64,000 nt of DNA, taken from the NCBI GenBank assembly GCA_003290165.1, contig QNQO01000219.1:434001-498000 (forward strand), written 5' to 3'. The notes below the pieces were generated by a model that was not told the origin of the DNA, searched no databases, and worked only from the letters and a program-made list of their open reading frames with translations. The stretch is from Berberis thunbergii. Lineage: Eukaryota; Streptophyta; Magnoliopsida; Ranunculales; Berberidaceae. The translations under genes were made by a program, and so were the position numbers. This document shows positions 12,693-23,773 of the stretch, in pieces (positions within the stretch are counted from its first letter, which is position 1; each line of letters opens with the position of its first letter).

Positions 12693-12945
12693 TTCCATTG
12701 GAATGTAAAATTTATACCAAGTTAATCAAATTATTTTATTAATTAAAATTAAATTTCCAATCATCATTAACTACATTATGAAAAATTTACCAAACATTAA
12801 CATAATAATTTGATTAACTTGTCAGTCAATGAAAATTTATAAAACTTATAATTTGTTGTTCATAATTAAAATAATTAATATCGATAGCTACTAGCGGTAT
12901 GGGGTGGGAGGGGTTAAGAGTTAAAAAAGGAGTGAGGCTAGATAG

Positions 12946-13089
12946 CGAGGAAACGAGCGAGGACATCGACGTGGCGGGGTGGGAGCCGTCCACCCCGCTG
13001 GGGATGCGTGTCACATTTTTTGTGCGCGCATCTCGAGCGGGGTGGACGGCTCCCACCCCGCCACGTCGCTGTCCTCGCTGGTTTCCTCG
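12946..13089. mobile_element. GC-rich foldback element (MITE-like)
   Basis: Two arms of about 63 bp (12946-13008 and 13027-13089) are inverted copies with few mismatches and an 18-bp loop. They start with CGAGGAAAC and contain GACGTGGCGGGGTGGGAGCC. The GC content is far above the AT-rich surroundings. The outer sequence GACATTTAGAATT at 13089-13102 recurs, inverted, at the left end of the related copy at 14145, so the whole unit is probably a little longer. Confidence 0.75.
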
Positions 13090-13410
13090 ACATTTAGAAT
13101 TCCCCTTAAAAAAGTAAAAAAAAAAAAACAAAAACAAAAAAATAGAATCATTAATAGAAGAGTATTTGTTGATCAACAAATATAAAATTAGGTTTTTTAT
13201 TTTAGGACTGGTAAATATGTCCGATAACTTTATGAGTAAATCTAAGTTAATAAAGTAGTCATTGTCGGTTTAAAAGTATAAAAGTAGACACAAATTAGTT
13301 ATTACATCAACTACGATATCTAAATAATCTATTTTATGAAGAAGTAGACCTTAAAAATATTTTCCGTATAAATCACTTTCAATTCAATGACAAGATATAC
13401 ATGCAAAATG

Positions 13411-13441
<31 letters not shown>

Positions 13442-14039
13442 GTTAATTTTTTTTGAATTAAAAATAAAACCCGCCCAAGAAACCACCTAGCAGGCCCCTC
13501 CTAAACCGATTTTTAGAACAATGTAATCATTACAACGCTTCTCCCATTGGATTTCTTTTGTCCCCTTGGACATTTAACTTCAAAAAACCTAGTTACGGTC
13601 AAAGTAATCCTAAACCTTAAGTGTGTTTTTTTGTTTTTCTCCAAACGGTTGTTGATAAAATCCACTCTATTCACCAACCACGGATCCACATGTTCACGAG
13701 GCCTAAAAAATGAAGCCAACACTTAACAAAACCCTTAAACAATAATCATATTGATGCATTCAGCCATATTCAAACAGAGCTTTGATCCCATTGCCGTCTA
13801 GCCAGATCAAATAATTAATTGAACTATAGCACACAGCATTATAATAAATCAAATATAGTCAACCTAGATTTTTATTCTGTGGAATCCTGTAGTTGATGTT
13901 GATTTGAATTGTAATTTATTACTAAACTTAATTGTGATCAGAACATTGTCTTAGATATTTTATATCAGTTCCATTCACATGAATACAAATCTCGGATAGT
14001 ATTTGTAAATGTGCTCCGTGTGAGCCAGAAAATCGAGGA
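13090..14039. other. Intergenic DNA, no gene seen
   Basis: AT-rich sequence with a long poly-A run (about 13409-13439). No open frame here matches a family I recognise. Confidence 0.5.
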
Positions 14040-14144
14040 GTGGCGTATAGTTTTTGAGAGAGGCTAACAGGCGAGGAAAACAGCGAGGGAGGGAGGGGGA
14101 CCCTCCATTTTCCTCGCAATGCGTGCATCTCATTTCTTGTACCA
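14040..14144. mobile_element. Partial copy of the CGAGG foldback element
   Basis: GGCGAGGAAAACAGCGAGGG and, further on, TTTTCCTCGCAATGCGTGCATCTCATTT resemble one arm and the loop of the neighbouring foldback copies, but the second arm is missing. It abuts the fuller copy at 14145, so it is either a truncated element or one interrupted by that copy. Confidence 0.5.
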
Positions 14145-14340
14145 GAAATTCTAAATGTCGAGGCTTTGGGCGAGGAAACCAGTGAGGGAAATGAGGTGGA
14201 GGGGTGAAAGTCGTTCAATTTTCTCGAGATGCATGCGTTGACTTTTCGCGTGCGCATTTTGAGAGAGATGAACGGCTCGCACCCCACCACCTCCCTCCCC
14301 TCGCTCATTTCCTCGCCCAAAACCTTGACAGCAAGAATTA
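14145..14340. mobile_element. Foldback element, second copy of the CGAGG family
   Basis: Left end AATTCTAAATGTCGAGG, then TTTGGGCGAGGAAACCAGTG. The right end is the inverse, CTCATTTCCTCGCCCAAA, followed by CTTGACAGCAAGAATT. Arms are about 60 bp with more mismatches than in the copy at 12946. There are no coding features. The structure fits a small non-autonomous DNA element. Confidence 0.7.
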
Positions 14341-14398
14341 CTCAAAAGTTAAAATAGAAAATTAATCATTCCCTATTTTAATTAAAAGTTAAATTTAG

Positions 14399-14837
14399 GG
14401 GTCTTCTTATTTTTTTATCACTCCAATCATATTCCCCATTTTAATTTTTTATCATTATTTAAATATATCTTTCATTTTTTCATCCCATTATTTCTTTTAT
14501 TTTAATTTTTTAATTTCAAAATTAAAGATTTGAAATATATTTCAAAATTTAGGGAATGGTTAGTTGCCCCTAAATTTAGGGACAAGTTAAAATAGGGAAT
14601 GATTTAAGAATCTGTTGGAGCATGCAATTTCTTACCGGTTTTTCCTAACTGCACTGGTATTTTGTACTGGTTTTTTGCCTGGTGCAATCAGGCACCATTG
14701 GATTGCATTGAGATTAGTAATATTACTTATTTCAATGCAATCTAACGGTGCCTGATTGCACCAGGCAAAAAACCAGTGCAAAATACCAGTGCACTGTAGA
14801 AGCACTCATTTCTTACATAAGACCCCTAAAATAGCGG
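14399..14837. mobile_element. Possible outer MITE with AGGGGTCTT ends
   Basis: TTTAGGGGTCTT near 14395-14406 is mirrored by AAGACCCCTAAA near 14821-14833, and just outside comes CCATTGAAAATGCTCTTA, a sequence common beside plant MITEs. The interior is very AT-rich and contains the hairpin element at 14650-14793. No target duplication was settled, so limits and family are uncertain. Confidence 0.35.
14650..14793. mobile_element. Hairpin MITE (near-perfect inverted repeat)
   Basis: Arms of about 60 bp are near-perfect inverted copies: TGCACTGGTATTTTGTACTG and GCCTGGTGCAATCAGGCACC on the left, and their inverses on the right, with a short AT-rich loop around 14715-14738. A transcript across it would form a long hairpin. 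No coding content. Confidence 0.8.
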
Positions 14838-14925
14838 GATCCATTGAAAATGCTCTTACGCATGGGAAATCCCATTTTAATAAATATTTCATGTGTTATT
14901 TGTAATTGGTTCAACTATTAAACAC

Positions 14926-15013
14926 TAGTCCATCAATTGTAGCTCAATTGGTTGGACATCCACTCTCTTTGTGAGAGGTCGCGAGTTAAATAAATAAATA
15001 ATTAAAAAAAAAA
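14926..15013 (+). mobile_element. Short tRNA-derived SINE
   Basis: An A-box-like TAGCTCAATTGGTTGGA is followed by a B-box-like stretch (GTCGCGAGTTAAAT) and a poly-A tail. The flanks aactattaaacac (14913-14925) and aactgttaaacac (15014-15026) match at 12 of 13 positions, as expected of a target duplication. The body is only about 88 bp. Confidence 0.7.
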
Positions 15014-15026
15014 AACTGTTAAACAC

Positions 15027-16987
15027 CAAACTGTACAGGCTGTGGAGCATTTTACTTTGTTGCTCGTGTTCAGAAACGTAGGAACAGTTTCTTGATGTCG
15101 TGTGAGTGATTGTAGAATCCTGGGATTGGTGTCACCTGATCTATATGCGATAATCTATTTTTTCTAATATATGAAATAGGGGACTTTACTAAGTCAGTTT
15201 GTATGAAATCTTCAATCATATCATTTATCTTTTCTTCAGCAAACAAAGTCCAACAGGAATCATTGATTTCAATATGAAACAAGTTTGAACTATTTAAACA
15301 ACAATTCCATACAATATAAACCTCGTAACTGTGATTTCATTCGTGTAAAACATGAATTACGGTCGCTGCGTTCGCCATCATATAATAAAATGTGTTTTGT
15401 GTGAAAAATAGAAAAAATAAATTCTCCCGAGTACTTTAAAGAAGGCAAAGTGGAATTGGTAACAAACCCAAATGATTAGATTTGAATTTACTTTGCATTA
15501 CATCATTATTAAGTCTTTGTTGTGACATCAGTAGCTCACGACTCCATTTGTTTGGGTGCTATGTTTTTAACTTATTGTTCGGTTCCAAGTTCAAGTCACT
15601 CTAATTTCAGGGACTCCAGATTTGACTCTTATTTCCATCCATATGGTTAGACTGTGATGGCTAAGGCTACAGTGCATGGAATCGAGTTAACTGATTCGCA
15701 ACTATCCACTACGCAAATTGCTAAACTTTGTCCATAATAGCCATTTTTATTGCAAAATTAGTAAGGAGAGAAGATGAACCACGTTCTCATATGTTAAGAA
15801 TTCCGCAATACTCCTCAAAAGCTCATAGTAAGGAGCATAATAAGAGTACACATGAAGCGTAACCATCTAACACAGTTCATTTTTCAATGCAAAACATTTC
15901 ACGCTTGAAATGTATTATATATCAGATGAACCAAATACTTGGTAACAATCACGTCTGTGCAAAGTAAACATTTGATTATGTAGAATCTGAAACAGAGATT
16001 TGGACTAGGGGCAACTTTGATTTTGTCACCAAAAGTGAAAATGACCAATATCTATTTAGGGCAAGACTATTGGGTGATATTGGTGAAAAAGACAGGCTCT
16101 GGTGAAGTACACAAGTATTGAACATCAAGTAAATCAACAAGTAAACAAGAAGAACGACTTGATGGGGAAGAAGATAAGTGAAGAAGAAAGAAAAGCCACC
16201 ATTTTGACTTTAATTGATCCAACAAGTTTTGAATACAGTGAGCCTTTTGTTTGATCACTTTTCCTTTGAATTTTTTTTTTTTAATTGTCAGTGCCTACAA
16301 AAACTATTATGGGAACGGCGAACAAAAGATAAGATAATCAGATCGTATTGGATTACTGTATATAATTCAAGCTTTTAAATTTTTTGTTGCAAAAGTTTAT
16401 AGTGAATTGAATCCTAATAGATGCGACTCATGAGCTAGCAGAGCCATCAACAAATAATGAGGATTTTTTGCGATTTTTATACTACTACGCTTCTTTTTAT
16501 ATCTTATCTAATTTCTTAGGCCTTTTGTTACTATTGTTTTTTATTTTACATTTTGAAATAAGATACCTTCTTATTATTTTCCATTTTATATATCTCCTAA
16601 AATTTTAACGTGGATCTCTTTTCTCTTCTTTACTCCCAAAGTACATGTGTGATATTGTGACATGATTTGTCAAACCAGTCATTGGATCTTGGGACCTGAT
16701 GAAATTAACGGGTGTATTGAAAATGTGAAATCCATTTTATTTATGAAGAATATTGTAAGCTTTCAATCGAATATGTCATCCGACGATCAAAATAGTTTAC
16801 AAATTAACCTTTTGAATAATAAGATGTTATCATAGAAATCTTGAATCAAAATCACAAAGCAATACTAATGTTGATGCCATTTGATCGGTTGATCCATATC
16901 ATAACTCACAAGCTTTAACGAACTTTGGCAGTAGTAATGGTGTTACCTCCTTTAAAAGAGAGTTCAAGCTGTTCTGCTAGGTGACTG
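15027..16987. other. Intergenic DNA, no gene supported
   Basis: Open frames on the minus strand at 15070-15282 and 16067-16258 are short and match nothing I recognise. The first (with WTLFAEEKINDMIEDFIQT) reads like real coding sequence and could be a relic exon, but I cannot name a family. The last few hundred bases are the 3' UTR and flank of the LdpA-like gene. Confidence 0.4.
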
Positions 16988-19900
16988 TCATAAAAGATGA
17001 GAAGAAAGAGTATAGCATTTGATAGTCCCCACCAAGTTTACTGCTTCTTTAAGTGCCTCCAGTAGGTATTCAGGATGCTCCTCAAGATGCGTAAGGCCAT
17101 GCTCCAGTTGCATCTTATTCAGAACCCTTCCAACAATCTGCAATGACATCGATCAACGCTAGTTGGAATATAGAACCAATTTAACCAGAATCGATTTCCC
17201 CCCTGCAATTGACTATGATCGCGAATATTTTGCAGAATGTAGAGGGTGTGGATGAATTTTACTGAAATTATTTTTTTCATTAAATCAAAATATCTATTAG
17301 GATGATCCACTTTTAAGGATAGAAATTGCTCTCTTTTACATGTGCACATAAGATCAAGAAAAAAATGAGGGAAGATAATTTGAAGAAAACTTAGCCTTGA
17401 AAGTTAGATAAGACGTCAGACCTTACGTGCATAGCCGCCATAAGCCACGCCGCCAATTAACGCTGATGCAGTACAGGCTGATTTGACTGCAGATTTTTCT
17501 CCATTCCAGTTCTCTACAAAATGTATAATTGGCGCAAGTCAACTAAAGTCATTTCTTGTTGAAAAACTTCTACACAGTGCAATTGAAGAAAAATCTGAAA
17601 TGAGGACTATATGCTTCACAGTGGGAAAAGAGAAGATGTCTCCTCTGTCTTGCTCATGCAGTATTCAAGCTGTGCTTAAGACCCACTAGCCAGTGGATGC
17701 CCTATAATGCTGCTTTGCAACATTAAATTGAACTAATATCTGACTGAATCATTGAAATTTTTGTAAAGGATTCATGTAATGTATAAATGGTAGTGTTCTT
17801 CAGAGGTATTTTGAAATTTGAAATGATCTGAAGGAGAACAACCTTGTGCATGTTTGGCATGCCAATCGTTGCAAATAAAAGAGTATACGAACAAAGTTAA
17901 ATTCAAAATAGCATTAAATAAATATGCAGGCACAAACGGGTAAGCAAATATACCAACTAAGGAAGTTGTTTGGAAAATCTTTGCTTTCTTCAGACCATCG
18001 ATTGTGTGGAAGTTGGTCCCACCAGCTAATTGAAGAAAACCTTTCACATCAATATCATATGACACAATTTAGCAAAATGATCCAAATTAAAGATAAATCC
18101 TCATTCCGTACAATGGCACAAAAAACATACCACTAGGTCTATCTACTAATGAAGCCAAACGAATGCCAAATTTTATTGCTTCTCGAGTTGCACCTTGGCC
18201 TATGTCTCCACTCATGGGACGGCCATCCAACTTTGTTTGACATATGATTCACATAAAAACATTAGAAGGATAGATATAGGTGAACATTCTACAAATTAAT
18301 CAAAGACCTTCAGAAAGTTATCTTACAATTCAGATATCACGAGCCCACCTGCCATAAATTGCAACAATGTAGATGGGGTTCCATAGTTGAATACATGTTG
18401 TACATGGAAGAAGTAGTTGAATCCCCCAAATCTGGTAAGCTGACCTAAAAGAATAGCAGTAAAGTTTTTAGTTTAAACAAAAGTCTTCTGTATTTTGTAA
18501 TGTATTTATGTAATCCATATGAGATCAACATTATTTTAGGATCATTTATTACATACTTAGTGCAGCCATGGAAAACTATACAGAATCAAAGGTAGGATTG
18601 CAAGTTAGAGTACTCACTGCTACTAGTTTCACATGCACAATTGAATCTCCCAAGCTATTCCAAAGTTTCTTGAACACATCAGTATTCCTGCATATCAATG
18701 AACATAAGAAACCTAAAGCAGCTCAGGAAATCATAGTTTGTTAACTGAGGAAACGATTCCACTAGAATTCAGATCAGCTAATATATCATTACTTCAACAG
18801 AAGAACTTATACTACCTTCCACTTGTATGTATCTCTATAGCATCAACATCAGTTCTCTTCAGAAGTTCAGATGTCGTAGCAACGTCTCTGACATATGTAG
18901 CTGGTCCTGAAACAATTTAAACAACTTGGAACAGTTCTAACAAATAAAGAACCTAGTTCTTACAAAGGAAATATAGATAATGATATCATGGATGAGAAAA
19001 GTGATGAAAATCACACACTTTATCCAAAAGAAATAAATAAATTACTTTGCTTCAAGGCGAATGATCAATAGATTCAATCTCTCAGCCATCGAGCTGATCA
19101 TGTATGTAACTGAAAAAGAAAAGAAGTAGAAAACGTACTCACTTATTTTATCATAGGGGCAAACAGGGAAACAGCGACCACAACCATAACAACGCTCAGT
19201 TATAACCCCGACCTGTATGTCAGAGTATGTTCATTAGAGGGGCATAAACCAGTCCTATCACACAATAGATGAACCAGGTGTATCCATGAAAGAACCTGTT
19301 CTTTACTCTGTGAAACGTTATCAAGGGAACCCAGTGATATTGCATCAGCAGGACAAACCCTCTCACAGGGTCTAGAACAATCTGGTGGACAATCCTCGGG
19401 GTCAAATTCTGCAAATGGAATGAAAGGAAGTTTAAACTCTGAATAAAATGACAAATAAGTGAGGTGAAAATAAAAAGTACAAGAGATGACATTCCATAAG
19501 CAAATTGTTAATGAAGAACTTGAAATTTCCATCAAATAGAATAATAAGAAAGTTTCGGGTTCTAATCCTCACGATGGCTCTGAGTTGTATCACATGAAGT
19601 GAGTAGTAAAAGCCTTTCAAGTTTCGATTAATAATGGAAAATTGTAAACAGCCAATATGCATGCCAAGAGAAACTCAAAAAATTCCATAGAATGGTTAGT
19701 AGTGCTATTAAACTTAAAGTAGGATTCATTGACACATAAAGACCAAAGAATTTGCGAGAAAGCATGTAAGGAGGTGAAAACCAGGGACGCAGAGCGCTTC
19801 GCCTATGCTTTATTTATGTAAATGATCAGATATCACCAAAAAAAATTGTTGAACTTAAAAGGGGGGGCTTTATTTAAGTAAATAATCAGATATCATTAAA

Positions 19901-22900
19901 AAATTGTTGAACTTAAAAAGGGTGTCAGTGGGTAGCTAGTTGAGTTAAAGTCGACCAAAGCATGAGCTTGTTAGGAACATGGTCCTGACTTAGAGGCTTG
20001 GCATGACGACATGTTCCTGATTAGAGGCTTGGCATGACTATGCCAATGCTAACTAATAAGCATATGATGGATGCACGTAGGATGTTCTTGCCATGCGGAT
20101 CACGAGAAGCAGATCAAAGAATTTAAGAAAAAAACATGTAACGAGTTGGAAATCAGGGACATGAAGCTCTTTGGCTATGCTTTATTTTAAGTAAATCGTC
20201 ACACATCACCCAGAAAAATGTTGAACTTAAAAAGGAATGCTTTATTTAAGCAACTGATCAGATGCAAAAAAGCTTTATTTAAGCAAATGATCAGATACAA
20301 AAAAAAATGTTGAACTTTAAAAAGGAGGGGCATTCCGAGAATCGAACTCGGGACCTCTCGCACCCAAAGCGAGAATCATACCACTAGACCAAATGCCCAC
20401 TTGTTGTTTGAATCTTAAACATAGATACTTCAATTCTAAAATTAGATTTGACCACTTGTTGGTTGAATCTAATTAAAGAACTTATTATAAAGACCATTTC
20501 ATATGTTTACATCAAGATGTTTAGTGTCACTTTTCTGACAGCTTTTGGGACTTGTAGCATCAAACATCTAATAAACACTGACAGCTTGGATTCAGGTTGT
20601 AATCTGGATAGTAACTGTGGAGTTCTCTAGTATTTGCATAAATTCTACAAACTAATTAAAGACTGTACATGTTTGATACACATAACTATCTTGTTGAATG
20701 AACATTAATCGTACTTATCAGCTTTGCATATCTTGACTGTGCCATGGCATGTCGATATAAATATAAATAGACAATGTTGTATAAGATGGATCCAATCAGA
20801 TATCTTTTTCTTGTACAAGATCTATTTGTCAATGGGTCCGACCTCGGATGTGAAATACTTGAAAGTTTGTAGTGAATCTATAAGAAAGGGATCTAGCTTC
20901 TAGACTGGGAGCTTCAAATGAAGTCAACCAAGAACAACAATAGCCATAAGGATCTAATAGCAATAGCCAAAGGGAACGAACTTGTAGTTGGGAGCTTCGA
21001 AGGATGTCAACCAAGAACAACAATAGCCAAAGGGATCTCTGGCTTCTAGTTGGGAAGATTTGAATGAAGTCAACTCAGAACAATATCAACCACAAGGATC
21101 TGGATCATTGAATATATTATTAACTGTGTAGCAGATATGCAAGTATGTATAACCTGTCAATTGGCAAGGAGGGAATGTTTTATTAGGATTATTGTTATTC
21201 TTTTCCATTAAAATGTCGTTGTAACTGTAATCATTGAGGTAGAGATTAGAGAATATGCATATCAAAAAAATGAAAACGTGCCAAAATGTACAAGAACCGA
21301 CATGGAGACCTCCCCTAGCTGCTAGTTGGGAAACTTTGAATAATGTCAACCAAGAAGAACAATTGCGAAAACGGGAATCAAGCTGCTAGTTGGGGAACTT
21401 CAAATGAAGTCAACCAAGAACAACAATAGCCATAGGACGTGGGTCATTGAATGCCTGCAAGGTGGGGAACTTTGAATGAAGTCAACCAAGACAATATACA
21501 AAAATGTACAACAAACAAACCACATAGAGGACACCAAATTGAATGCCTGCTATTTGCGGAACTTTGAATGAAGTCAACCAATTACAAAAATGATAAAATT
21601 GGGGCATTCCGAGAATCGAACTTGAGTGCGAGAGAATAAAGCCAGCCAATGACAAAAATGATAAAATGCTAAAAAATGTACAAGAAATAAAACCCATAGA
21701 GGACACGAAGAATGCCTGCTAGTTAGGGAACTATGAATGAAGTCACCAACTAGGGAAGTCGCCCAACGATGATAAAAATGGGGCATCCCAAGAATCGATT
21801 CAAATGAAGTCAACCAATGACAAAATAATACAAATAGGGGCGTCGCCCAATGATGATGAAAATGGGACATTCCAAGAATTGATTCGAATGAAGTCAACCA
21901 ATGACAAAAATGATACAAAGTGGAAGTCGTCCAATGATGATGAAAATGGGACAACCAATGACGAAGAAAATGGGACAACCAATGACAAGTCAATCAATGA
22001 CAAAAATTGGGAAGTCGCCCAATGATGACGAAAACGGGACATTCCAAGAATCGATTCGAATGAAGTCAACCAATGACAAAAACGATACAAAGAGGAAGTC
22101 ATAATGACAAAAATGATACAAAGGGAAGTCGTCCAATGATGATGAAAATGGAACAACCAATGACGAAGAAAATGGGAAAACCAATGACAAAAATGGGGCA
22201 TTCCGAGAATCGAACTCGGGACCTCTCGCACCCAAAGCGAGAATCATACCACTAGACCAAATGCCCAAGTTGGAAATGTACTTAATCATAAGATTCTGGT
22301 ATTTACTAAAATTAGATATGTGATTTGCTCTCCTTAAATCACTCTCTCAGTCCCTCTCCTAATCTACTGGCATATCCATAGAGATTTAAAGAAACACCAT
22401 CTATACGCAGCTAACATGGTCGTCAACCGCATTCCCGGAAATTTGTCCCCAAATTCCGGTTTCAGGGTCTGTTGAATGCCACAACGGGCACCAGCCTATT
22501 CATCAAGAGTCGAACGCACAAAGTTTAGTTTGAGACAGTTTAAGATTTCAAGAGGAGGAAAGCACTTGAAACCTATATCTTTCGGGTTTAAGAGTCTCCC
22601 ACTGGAAATGCTCTTAGTTGCATAATCCTTAGCAAATCATTTAAATCTAAAACAACTAATTCGTCTATATGAAACATAAGAAAAACAGTGAAGGAGTCAC
22701 TAACAACCCTTCACAACCAATCAATTCCCTAATAACTAATTTGAAGTTTAGATTTGACATTTCCTTCTCTAATCTCCAAAACACAATCAAAATAACCCAA
22801 ATTTTCAGTGCTAAAAGGCGTGTAATAGAATAATTTAATGATTTATGATAAATTTGCTTGAAAAAAGTTTATACCTGCTTTCCTGAAATGAAGATCTTCA

Positions 22901-23543
22901 TCATCATTGACACTAATCATCACCCACGGCCTGCAAACATCAACAATCCCTCTCGCCGCCTCAATCCCCTCATTCACCGCACTCACCACCGCTGCATCCG
23001 CCGCACAATCAATACAATCAACTACAAAACCCACAAATTTTAGCCTTCAATTCAACTAAGGAGGGTTTTAGAAACCAAAATTTTAAGGTTTTAGAAACTG
23101 AACCTCCTGCAAGAGCATAAACTAGCGACAGATTCCTGACATCCACAACATCCTGTACAGAAAACAAGTTAAAATACATGAATTGCGTAATATAAGAGTA
23201 AATAATTGAATGGGGTTGAGTGTTTAGTATGGATTACTTCGAAGCTGGCTCCGCAGATGAGCTTGAACCAATTTCCTTTGTGGAGAGATTCGAGTGGAGA
23301 AAACGAAATTGAAGTGGTTTTGATCGAATTTGCAAAATTCTTTACGTCTTCAAGGTGTTTGTAATGCTGTCTCACTGAAGCAACACAACACAGAGAAAAG
23401 ATGTTTAGAGAAAGTTTTCGAACAATTTTTTTAGAGAGAATTGTAAGAAGAATAAGAGGAGGAAGACCTTGTTGATGGTGGTGGCGGTGAGGAAGTTTTA
23501 GTTGAGAAGCTTTGGAAGAAAAGCTCATCAAGCTCAGAGCCAT
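16988..23543 (-). CDS. LdpA-like plastid iron-sulfur protein
   Basis: Plant homologue of cyanobacterial LdpA, a protein that adjusts the circadian period to redox or light state in Synechococcus. The plant role is inferred, not known. Exons: 23543-23468, 23374-23238, 23152-23104, 23021-22875, 19408-19296, 19212-19143, 18906-18816, 18687-18618, 18444-18349, 18230-18131, 18025-17954, 17513-17422, 17137-16988. Total 1263 nt, 420 residues. The N-terminus is rich in Ser and His with no acidic residue in the first 25 or so, consistent with a plastid transit peptide. [15 protein letters not shown] starts the conserved LdpA part. Two 4Fe-4S sites follow: Cys143, 147, 151, 155 ([14 protein letters not shown]) and Cys182, 185, 188, 192 ([12 protein letters not shown]). 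The C-terminal half is the LdpA C-terminal region, with [16 protein letters not shown]. Intron 4 (22874-19409) is unusually long and holds tRNA genes. No breaks were seen. Confidence 0.9.
19800..20325. repeat. Minisatellite A in intron 4, next to tRNA-Pro
   Basis: A unit of about 60 bp, GCTTTATTTAAGTAAATGAT followed by CAGATATCA and TTGTTGAACTTAAAAAGG, occurs about five times with variation (starts near 19806, 19868, 20179, 20240 and 20271). Between them a second motif, AGAGGCTTGGCATGAC, is duplicated (about 19990 and 20025). The last unit runs straight into the 3' end of the first tRNA-Pro gene. Confidence 0.75.
20327..20398 (-). tRNA. trnP-UGG: tRNA-Pro (anticodon UGG)
   Basis: A 72-nt gene reading GGGCATTTGGTCTAGTGGTA on the minus strand. 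The 7-bp acceptor stem GGGCATT/AATGCCC pairs fully. The anticodon loop TTTGGGT gives UGG. The T arm CGAGTTCGATTCTCGG is intact, so A and B boxes are present. A T5 run lies a few bases past the 3' end as a Pol III terminator, and CAACAA lies just upstream, as is common at plant tRNA start sites. It lies inside intron 4 of the LdpA-like gene on the same strand, so Pol II transcripts of that gene also include it. It looks functional. Confidence 0.95.
20860..22194. repeat. Minisatellite B in intron 4 with embedded tRNA-Pro 3'-end fragments
   Basis: Long tract of variable units built on TTGAATGAAGTCAACCAAGA and ACAACAATAGCCA (20860-21560), changing to units built on GAAGTCAACCAATGACAAAAATG and GTCGTCCAATGATGATGAAA (21560-22194). 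Several units carry a decayed 3' end of tRNA-Pro: about 21601-21635, 21780-21798, 21864-21881 and 22036-22053 (GGGACATTCCAAGAATTGAT types). The tract ends at the intact tRNA at 22195. No protein is expected from the open frames here. Confidence 0.8.
22195..22266 (-). tRNA. trnP-UGG: tRNA-Pro (anticodon UGG), second copy
   Basis: The 72 nt are identical, as far as I can read, to the gene at 20327-20398, about 1.87 kb away in the same orientation. Acceptor stem, UGG anticodon loop and T arm are intact. A TTTTT run follows within three bases of the 3' end. The 5' flank reads CCAACTT, giving a CAA site. It also lies inside intron 4 of the LdpA-like gene. The surrounding minisatellite suggests the copies arose by local duplication. 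Confidence 0.95.
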
Positions 23544-23773
23544 GGAAGTGAAGAGAAGCTTTGGTGGATGTTTGTCGTTTCAGTTAGCCTTCGTTAGAGC
23601 CTCCACCTTTCATCTGCACTGACATGGGTTGGGTTTGGGCTAGGCATGGTTGGTGGGTTGATAACCCGACACAAACGTGATCGATTAAATACTTACTTAT
23701 TTCAAGCCCTCGAACAATTTTTTTATCTGCGGTTTCTGCAAGCGGGAATCCAAATATGATGAGCACTAAATCC

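Noticed and set aside
12826..13185. Open frames on both strands over the GC-rich hairpin
   Set aside because: They mirror each other because of the inverted repeat. No protein family.
19800..22200. CRISPR-like array
   Set aside because: The repeats are variable minisatellite units without constant spacers, in a plant intron. No cas genes.
21800..22289. Minus-strand frames of 99-143 codons rich in His and Ser
   Set aside because: They are translations of the intron minisatellite and of the tRNA itself.
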